Assembly (NCBI RefSeq): GCF_029227915.1
Contig: NC_079881.1
Location: 8,060,001 to 8,124,000 of the forward strand
DNA length: 64,000 nucleotides
Direction: 5' to 3'
DNA from: Hydractinia symbiolongicarpus
Taxonomy: Eukaryota > Cnidaria > Hydrozoa > Anthoathecata > Hydractiniidae
Of the stretch, positions 57,231-64,000 are shown piece after piece; position 1 is the first letter of the stretch, and each line of letters opens with the position of its first letter. The translations under genes were made by a program, and so were the position numbers. The notes under the pieces are model-generated. The model was not told the origin of the DNA. It saw only the letters and a list, made by a program, of their open reading frames with translations, and did not search any database.

Positions 57231-59459
57231 CTGAAAACAAAAATAATGTCAAACTGGAATTCGTCTATATCAACCACTTAGCTCCAGGTCATGGATTAAT
57301 AGCACAAACAAGGGGAAGGCATACAACAAACAAGACTTGTGTGTTTCATGACACCCTTGTTTCTTAACTTATTCCTTGTCCACACGACATCCCCTCTTCC
57401 TCTCCTTATCTAGCAAGCTAGCATATACCGTCCTAATTACATGATTATCTAACAAACAGCTCTAAGCGATGACGATCTGGCAACTCTGCTCACCATAACT
57501 TCATGTTTTTTTTTTATTTCTACGCCATCCCTAAAATAACGGCAACTGTATTAATGTGACTTTGGAGTGCCATACAGAATAATTATGTCATAATCATCCA
57601 TTGTTGCTATTCAAAAGAGAAAGTTACTAATAAAGGTGAAGTCACGGAATAAGACGTTCACCTAATTTGGACGGTATACGCTACCTACACATTGACATAG
57701 ATTATCTAGCTAGGGACACACAATCTAAATTCAGGGGTATGATTATGTATTTTATATTAAAAAATGTAGTAGATTTTTTAAGTTTACAAGTTGGTGGTAA
57801 AAAGAGACCTGAAAAGCATATTTTCCAAAAAAAAGAAGCTTCGTATACTTCGAAATCTCACCTCCCAGCAAAAATGTTTTGACGCACGGCTATACGGAAA
57901 AAGTGGGACCCGGGCCCGGGCCTAGGACGCAGGGCAAATTTTTTAAAACATTACACCGACCAGAAGAGGAACTTTCACCAGTTTTTAAAAAATAAAAGGA
58001 CCAGAGAAGAAGCAGTGAACAGTAGCCTATTCAAAACGACTATGGAACCCACAACGTGCGAAAAGAGAAAGCAGAGACCCGGCAGCAAATTAACTTGGAA
58101 CTCTGTTCGAAGAGAGCGCAAACATTAGCTTTTTAATATTTTGAATATTCCCCCTAAATATTTTTCTTTATTCTAATATATATCTCGAATGCGATGAGAA
58201 AGGAAGTAGGCAAAAAGCGAAAGATGTATTTATTTATAGGAAATATATTTTTTGATTTTAATTTAGATGTTTCTTATTTTAATTAAATTAGCGCAACTGC
58301 ATATCTTAAGGATAGATAATGGTTATGTTATTATTGAGGGTCCTGCGCGCGAAGGAAGTCCTAGTGCGTTTAAATCTACCATTTGAGCTAATGCAAGCTG
58401 GAGGGCACAACAATTTGTACAGGAGTGAATATATAACATAAACTGGTCAAGGTGTAATCTCGATTTGCTCAAATTCTATTCTTGATAAAAAGACCAAAAA
58501 TTTAGAACTTAGCCTCAAGTGTTTATATGAGAAAATTGCGTGTTTTGCTGCTAATCAAGCTTCGTATGTTTATAAACAATTGCGGCAACGTGAATGCAAT
58601 TTAGTCTTCATAGTAGTTGGGAAAAGGGACAATCGCAAGTAAAAAAGAATTATTGGTAGTTAAACAAGATTCATATTCAAAACGTGTGTCACAAGACCTC
58701 GAGTAGTTTGGCAAGCCAACTATCCTTTTTCCATGGACTATTATTATTCTGACATTTATAATCTCTCAGATATCGATGTCGAAAAAATTAGCGTCGGGAC
58801 TGCTCAGTCGATCCCCACTTGGTTGCTTCTTGTTTTTCGTATCAGTGTCGAAATAATCATGTGCTATTCGTCACAACGTGAAGCGCATGTTTAGTACGCG
58901 GTTGCTTTTCAATGTGTTTTCAGACGTCTGAATGATTTTCTTTTGTTCTCCTTCCTTTTATTTTTTTTCTCTAATATTAATTATTCTAACTGCTCGTTTT
59001 GTCACCATATGCTCGTTCGCTGCTGGTTCTCTGGTCGTTCTGACAAGGTTTCTGGTTACCTGTTTTAGTCCTTACGTGCTTTTTACAATATTTTGGTTAT
59101 TCCAGGTTAAAAATGGCGAAAGTTATATTCTAAACTCACTAAAGGAAAAAAAATGTTGGCATTGCAAAACGAATGGGATAGTGAGGATAACCGGATTAAT
59201 AATATATAGCTATCCAATTATAAATGCAACAGTCAAGGTGAATGTATTCTGATACTTCTCGTCACCAAAGTTCTTTGTTGGCATAAATCTCTAATCTCAA
59301 AGAGCTCTGGAGACGAGAATGTACTCTGATACTTCTCCATTTGTGTTAAAATTGAATAAGATTGTCTATATTTTTTTATTTCTTCAGTAAAATTTAATTA
59401 TTTTTTTCCTGCAGCTTGAATAGCTACCATTGTACTTCTGTCTAGTGGCAACAAGTGTA
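57231..59459. other. Intergenic or intronic DNA
   Basis: No supported gene. A GC-rich word TACGGAAAAAGTGGGACCCG at 57893 has an inverted relative near 61965-61985 on the far side of the LINE. The short MITE at 59257-59321 is listed separately. Confidence 0.35.
59257..59321. mobile_element. ~65 bp palindromic MITE with ~9-12 bp target duplication
   Basis: TCTCGTCACCAAAGTTCTTTG and CAAAGAGCTCTGGAGACGAG are inverted relatives of the 46750-46840 element. TCTGATACT occurs at 59248-59256 and 59325-59333; with three more bases the flanks are TATTCTGATACT and TACTCTGATACT. Confidence 0.6.
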
Positions 59460-61548
59460 TTGTGTTGAAGCCTTGATGAAGCATGTGAGAAACTGAATGA
59501 AGATGTTAAAACAATGGCTGACAAACATGCCCCTTTCAAAACACATTTTTTGGCCGTGTTGAGGCATGGATCACTGATGAATTAATAATAGCCATCAAAG
59601 AAAGAGGCTTCTTAAAACGGAAAGCATCAAAAACAAAATCCATCATAGACTGGGAAGCTTTCAAACAAAAAAAGAACCAGGTAATAGGTCTCAAAAATCG
59701 ACTCAAAAACGAGTACTATAATGACAATTTGCAGGACCTTCAAAAAACGGCCAAAACAACTTTGGAAAACCCTAAAAAAACTGGTTCCTGATAAGTCAGG
59801 CAATACTACCTCGATAAATCGAGTAGTCCAAAACGATGGTACAGAAACTTCTCACCAAAAAAAAATTTCAAACACATTCAATAGTCAAAAAAACTTTATT
59901 TTCTGGTTGTGTGCCTAAATGTTGGAAGACTGGGTCTCGCCTATTTTTTAAAGGTGTCAATAAAACACATCCTACTAATTATCGGCCTATCTCCATTTTG
60001 CCAATTCCTATGAAAATTTTTGAAAAGTTAGTGCATGTGCAAATGTCTCATTTTATTTTTGAGCACAAATTCCTGGATGACAGACAGTCCATATTTCGAA
60101 AACTCTTTTCCACAAAACTGCAGTAGTCGATGTTTCTGATTTTATTCTTACTGAGCTCGACCAACATAACTTTGTTTGTGCTGTGCTCATTGACAAAAAT
60201 GAGCACAGCACAAAAAAAGCTTTTGACACTGTTGATCATAAAATTTTGTTAAAAAAACTATGATGTTTTGGCATCAGAAATGCTGTCTTTGACTATGGTT
60301 CGTACTTAACGGGCCGAATGCAGCTGACACAGGATCAAATCTGCTTCATGAAGACCCTTTTGGGGTGCCGCAGGGATCTGTGTTGGGACCCCTGCTCTTT
60401 CATTTGTATATTGATGACTTAAAATCTGTCATCAGTTCAAACTACCACCATCTATATGCAGATGATACAATAATTATTTCGTCCCATAAAAACTTGGATA
60501 CCCTTGTCTCCCAGGTCGAGTTAGAAATTTCGTAAGTCGACTTCTGGCTGAATAATAACAAAATAACTATTAATACGGACAAAACTGAAACAATCTTTTT
60601 CGGCAACTACAGCCAGTTAAAAAAAGTTGAGAACAAAACTATCAACTATATGGGTATTCCTTTGAAGAGGAGCAAAAATGTTAAATATCTTGGGGTAACA
60701 TTTGATCAAAAAACGCAATGGGAAGAGCACTATAATGACATAAATAGAAAAATACTAATTAAATATTCTAAAATTAGAACTATTGCATCCTGTTTAACAC
60801 CTCACACAAAAAACCTTTTAATTAATGCACTTGTCATGCCATACTTCAACTAATGCTCCTCGGCATGGGCTTGTGCCACCCAAGGTAGATTGGGAAAACT
60901 AGAAAAACAATTAAAATGTGTTCGTACCTTTCTTGGAAAAGAGAGGGAATATTCAATGAATAATTTACTCATGAAAAACCATGCCATATTAGTTTTCAAA
61001 GCCATGAATCGCATTGCTCCTGATTACATGCGCTCAAAATTCCTTTTGACAAAAAACTGTCATAATCATCAAACAAGAGGAGCTTCAAAAAATAGGTTCA
61101 CACTTCCCTTGGTCAACACGAAATTTGGCAAAAAAGCCTTCCCATTTAGAGCTGCAAAAGTGTGGAAATGTATTTCGCAAATTCTAATGGAGATCACCTA
61201 TTAACTTTTTAATTTTTGTTTTTTATTCTTTTTTTTTTCAATTTTCACAGATTATAAATGTTACTATGTTTGATTGAGCTGAGGCAGTCTAAGGTTTATC
61301 ATTTTTTGTTTCTTTCCAAGTGGAAACAATCCATTGTTGTCATTTTCTGGGCTAGCCACTTTAAATATTTATTATTATTATTGTTATTGTTATTGTTATC
61401 GTTTTTGTTATTGTTATTGTTATTGTTATTGTTATTGTTATTGTTATTGTTATTGTTATTGTTATTGTTATTGTTATTGTTATTGTTATTGTTATTGTTA
61501 TTGTTATTGTTATTGTTATTGTTATTGTTATTGTTATTATACACGATA
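59460..61548 (+). mobile_element. 5'-truncated CR1/L2-like LINE with broken reverse transcriptase and (TTATTG)n tail
   Basis: The plus strand starts in the end of the endonuclease region (MADKHAPFKTH), then has the inter-domain part (KSIIDWEAFKQKKNQV), RT motifs NYRPISILP at about 59980, [19 protein letters not shown] at about 60363-60420, LYADDTIII at about 60450-60480, and the C-terminal part NVKYLGVTFDQKTQWEEHY, FRAAKVWKCI. At least four stops or frameshifts separate these blocks, so it is dead. The YADD catalytic motif survives. The 3' end runs into a hexanucleotide microsatellite, as in CR1/L2-type elements rather than poly(A)-tailed L1. Confidence 0.85.
61366..61542 (+). repeat. (TTATTG)n microsatellite
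   Basis: About 28 nearly perfect hexamer units. It produces artefactual Leu-rich, Cys/Tyr-rich and Asn-rich ORFs in three frames. Confidence 0.95.
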
Positions 61549-62221
61549 AATTTTAAGAAAAACTTTACCTTTTTTTTTTCAATTCGGGGACATTCAAATA
61601 AATTGTTTTGTATTTTTCAGTGGTAAGAAAAATCATGCTGGATCTCATGACTAAGAAAATCTCCACACTCTAACCTTTTCAGTTTTAAACAAAAGTCGTT
61701 ATAGCTATGCATACGAAGTACATTTAAATTAAAAAAAAAATAAGTGCATTTATTCATATTTTTTCACCTATAGAAGTAGACACGCACATAGATGCATACT
61801 CTGAATGGAACACCTGATTTCACACACCCTCGTCCCCAGGACCTCTTTTTGCGTTTTTATATTGAGGATGTCCTCAATTTCCTAACACGCCGAATGTTAC
61901 TCTGGTCTTGGGACCGAATCCATAAAAGATTATCCTGCCTCCCGCTTTTAGAGTCCGGGAATCCTGGGTCCCACTTTCCCCGTAGCAGTAAAGCATTAAA
62001 ATTGTCCCTCCCTGGGAGGTTTTAGTTAAACATTTAATTTTAATTTAAGACATTTTTCATAGCCTGTCGTGATTGGTAATTTAAAAACAGGAGAAAAAAA
62101 GGGAAAACTAAATATTAAAAGAGGAGGCATCCTCTGGGTACCATGAGTTAACACAGACGGAGGAAACAACTGAAAGTCCCTACGACAAAGAACAAGAACG
62201 GCCGACAGCGAATTCTCAAAT
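61549..62221. other. Upstream flank of the exon at 62222
   Basis: Contains a CTCGTCCCCAGGACC word at 61828-61842 (single MITE end) and the CCTGGGTCCCACTTTCCCCG word at 61962. The last 100 bases read like a 5' UTR. Confidence 0.35.
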
Positions 62222-62298
62222 ATGGCAGATACGGAAGTGAATCCAGTTACGATTTTGTCTCTGCTTTTCCTCATATTTTCCACCCTTACATTAATCAG
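62222..62298 (+). CDS. Probable first coding exon of a small membrane protein (gene runs off the window)
   Basis: ATG 62222 opens MADTEVNPVTILSLLFL then IFSTLTLIR, a short polar leader followed by one hydrophobic segment, ending at CAG|GTCAGC. Upstream lies about 100 bases of purine-rich DNA resembling a 5' UTR. A possible next exon is 63392-63412 (TTATTAG acceptor, GTGACT donor, reading NWILEI in phase), but it is only 21 nt and weakly supported. Family not recognised. Confidence 0.4.
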
Positions 62299-62739
62299 GT
62301 CAGCGTTATACTCTATGTTTGTTATACTCTATGTTAAATTTAAAAACATATATAACCCCATAAAATAGCATAATTAATCAGGGTTTACCATGCTATGAAA
62401 TTTTCTGTGCCAATGCCTAAACAAATTTTTTTGTTTATATTTTCAATTTTGATTTACTAGTTGCATGGGTAAACACTCTTCTCCAAGTACTTTTGAAGAA
62501 ACTTTTGTGGTATCAAAATAATTGTAGTCCTTAAGCAATTTTCGCGTGAATAAATTTTTGCAGTTATATAAGCAAGATTTGCAGAATAAACTTTTGTAAA
62601 AAATGAGGTTAAATTATTACCGTAGAAGTTCCTTTTTTAAAAATATGCTCTCCGTTGATGAAGTCCAGACTTCTTGTGGCATGCTTCAATATCTTCTTTC
62701 GTCTTTTTTTGAGTATGTTAGTGTATTACACCAGTGAGC

Positions 62740-63095
62740 ATGAAAGTGATAGATAGATAGATGTGCATATTTTACATGGCTAGCCTCACTAATATTGAGG
62801 GATATACCCTGTCTACTATTTTCAGGAGGGGCCATGGCTTAAATGGAGAGTCCTAGAGTATTTAAAGCTCGTTTTGAGCTACGCAGACCCAATTACTCTG
62901 CGCTCTACTAGACAACTCCCGGCAACATTCAATGTCCCACACATGGAGCCATCTCCCCAATTTCCCTCACATGGCTTGGGTTAACCCGGGGATGGTAACA
63001 TTCACTCGCCCATGTTGAATCGCCCTCAAGAGGAATCGAACCCCGGTCTCCCGCACAGAGTACGAGAGCTATATCTACTAATCTACGGCGCCACT
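62740..63095 (-). mobile_element. tRNA-headed SINE with (ATCT)n tail
   Basis: Minus strand begins GGCGCCGTAGATTAGTAGAT then ATAGCTC (A-box-like) and has CGGGGTTCGATTCCTC about 40 bases later (good B box), a tRNA-like head of about 75 bases. A body of about 230 bases follows and ends in ATCTATCTATCTATC near 62750-62765. This is the layout of a tRNA-derived SINE with a microsatellite tail. No acceptor-stem pairing good enough for a real tRNA was seen. Confidence 0.65.
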
Positions 63096-64000
63096 GAAAG
63101 TGGCATCAATAAGAAGGGTGTTTGACATTAATGTTACATGTATGCTTTGAAAGCTCTTGTCATGAAAGTTCAGGACAGTTGTGAAGCAAATGGCCTGATT
63201 ATTAAGTTAGCATATTTTAAATTCCATAATAGTTACCCCACCTTTGAAAACTTTGCGATAGTCTCGATGTATAAAAAATAACGATGCTATCACGATCGTC
63301 ACCAATAATCGTGATAAACAATAGAGTGTATAATTGTGTCTCTGTATTTTTTTACATTTAAAAATTCTTTTTCATCTTGTATTTTTATTAGGAATTGGAT
63401 TTTAGAAATAAGGTGACTCTGACCTAATTATTTGTTCTACAGACGAAGTAGATGGTAGCTTATGGTCGGTCGGTCGACGAAATAAAAATAATTTTATCAG
63501 GAATGTATGGTCAGAACAACAACAAAAAATAATAAAAAAATAACAACAAAGAAGGGTGTTACAAGCATATTTTTTATGTATGTTTTACCCGAATTGGCTA
63601 ATGTTAAATTTGGGAATGTTTGATTTAATGAAAGTTCATAGAAAAATAAGAATGTATGGTTGGAACAACAACAACAAAAAAAATATAAAAAAAATAACAA
63701 TGGAGGAGGGTGTTAAGACAAGCATATTTTTCTATGTATTTTCGCATAAAGGCTAAAATACACGGTAAGTTAAAACAGACTGTTCAAATGTAAGATAAAA
63801 AACTTCCCGTGTAAGGGGTCTTTGAAAATATTTTTTGGGCCCCATTAGCGGGACATCGCGGCTAAGGGGGTGGGCCTGAAGTTTGAAAAAAAATTTCAAA
63901 AATTTGTTCGAGGCCTGAAAATTCTTCAACATTTGTGAGCATACAGTACTGTGAAAAGGTTTGTTAACATCGTGTTCGTGTAACCAGCATGGTGCACACG
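63096..64000. other. AT-rich DNA, possibly an intron of the gene starting at 62222
   Basis: Contains an imperfect ~150 bp tandem duplication (see separate entry). No gene is visible apart from the doubtful micro-exon at 63392-63412. Confidence 0.35.
63499..63745 (+). repeat. Imperfect tandem duplication, period ~150 bp
   Basis: GGAATGTATGGTCAGAACAA...AAGGGTGTTACAAGCATATT (63499-63590) recurs as AGAATGTATGGTTGGAACAA...GAGGGTGTTAAGACAAGCAT (63649-63742). Confidence 0.65.

Noticed and set aside
61258-61626. Leu-rich, Cys/Tyr-rich and Asn-rich ORFs
   Set aside because: They are translations of the (TTATTG)n microsatellite in different frames.
62945-63095. Functional tRNA gene
   Set aside because: A good B box is present, but the acceptor and D arms do not pair convincingly, and a SINE body and microsatellite tail follow.
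1-64000. CRISPR arrays, operons, phage or bacterial genes
   Set aside because: No regularly spaced palindromic repeats with unique spacers; genes are spliced and widely spaced as in an animal nucleus.

Overview
The window is AT-rich animal nuclear DNA. Intron-dense genes of conserved eukaryotic families sit among many decayed transposable elements, inverted-repeat MITEs and minisatellites. I found no bacterial operons, CRISPR arrays or rRNA genes. The mix of repeats (RTE/CR1-type LINE relics, THAP-transposase DNA transposon, Polinton-like remnant, tRNA-headed SINE) fits a cnidarian, perhaps a medusozoan. That assignment is inference; no sequence search was possible.

Layout. 1-4062 (+): last eleven coding exons of SGSM3 (end of SH3, then RUN domain; the TBC part lies left of the window). 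6000-7379 (+) and 11652-13103 (-): two tail-to-tail, single-exon SLC37-type sugar-phosphate exchanger paralogs. 13992-14945 (-): single-exon TRMT10-type tRNA m1G9 methyltransferase. 17090-19564: DNA transposon with TA target duplication holding a LINE fragment and a nested MITE. 20434-39622 (+): complete 23-exon UTP6 gene (SSU processome HAT-repeat protein). Its 8 kb first intron is almost entirely one large decayed DNA transposon with two convergent pseudogenes: a P2RX7-C-like domain protein and a THAP-DDE transposase. 40146-40556 (-): unidentified 136-codon ORF. 42768-44000: a 1.23 kb element with AG...CT termini and long TIRs, probably an internally deleted Polinton/Maverick. 48816-49865 (-): single-exon ITPK1. 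50-57 kb: two phase-compatible candidate exons of an unknown minus-strand gene in otherwise featureless AT-rich DNA. 59.46-61.55 kb: 5'-truncated CR1/L2-like LINE ending in a (TTATTG)n tail. 62222: likely first coding exon of an unknown membrane protein. 62.74-63.1 kb: tRNA-headed SINE.

The host genes do not form a shared pathway. SGSM3 acts in Rab/small-GTPase and vesicle traffic, SLC37 in ER sugar-phosphate exchange, TRMT10 in tRNA modification, UTP6 in 18S rRNA maturation and ITPK1 in inositol polyphosphate synthesis.

The most interesting content is the transposon biology: the P2RX7-domain/THAP-transposase element with inverted arrays of a GTGGTTTACTT subterminal motif, the Polinton-like remnant, and a palindromic MITE whose insertion can be compared with an uninterrupted copy of its target in the same window. 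A 181 bp near-identical tract shared by the two SLC37 paralogs looks like gene conversion.
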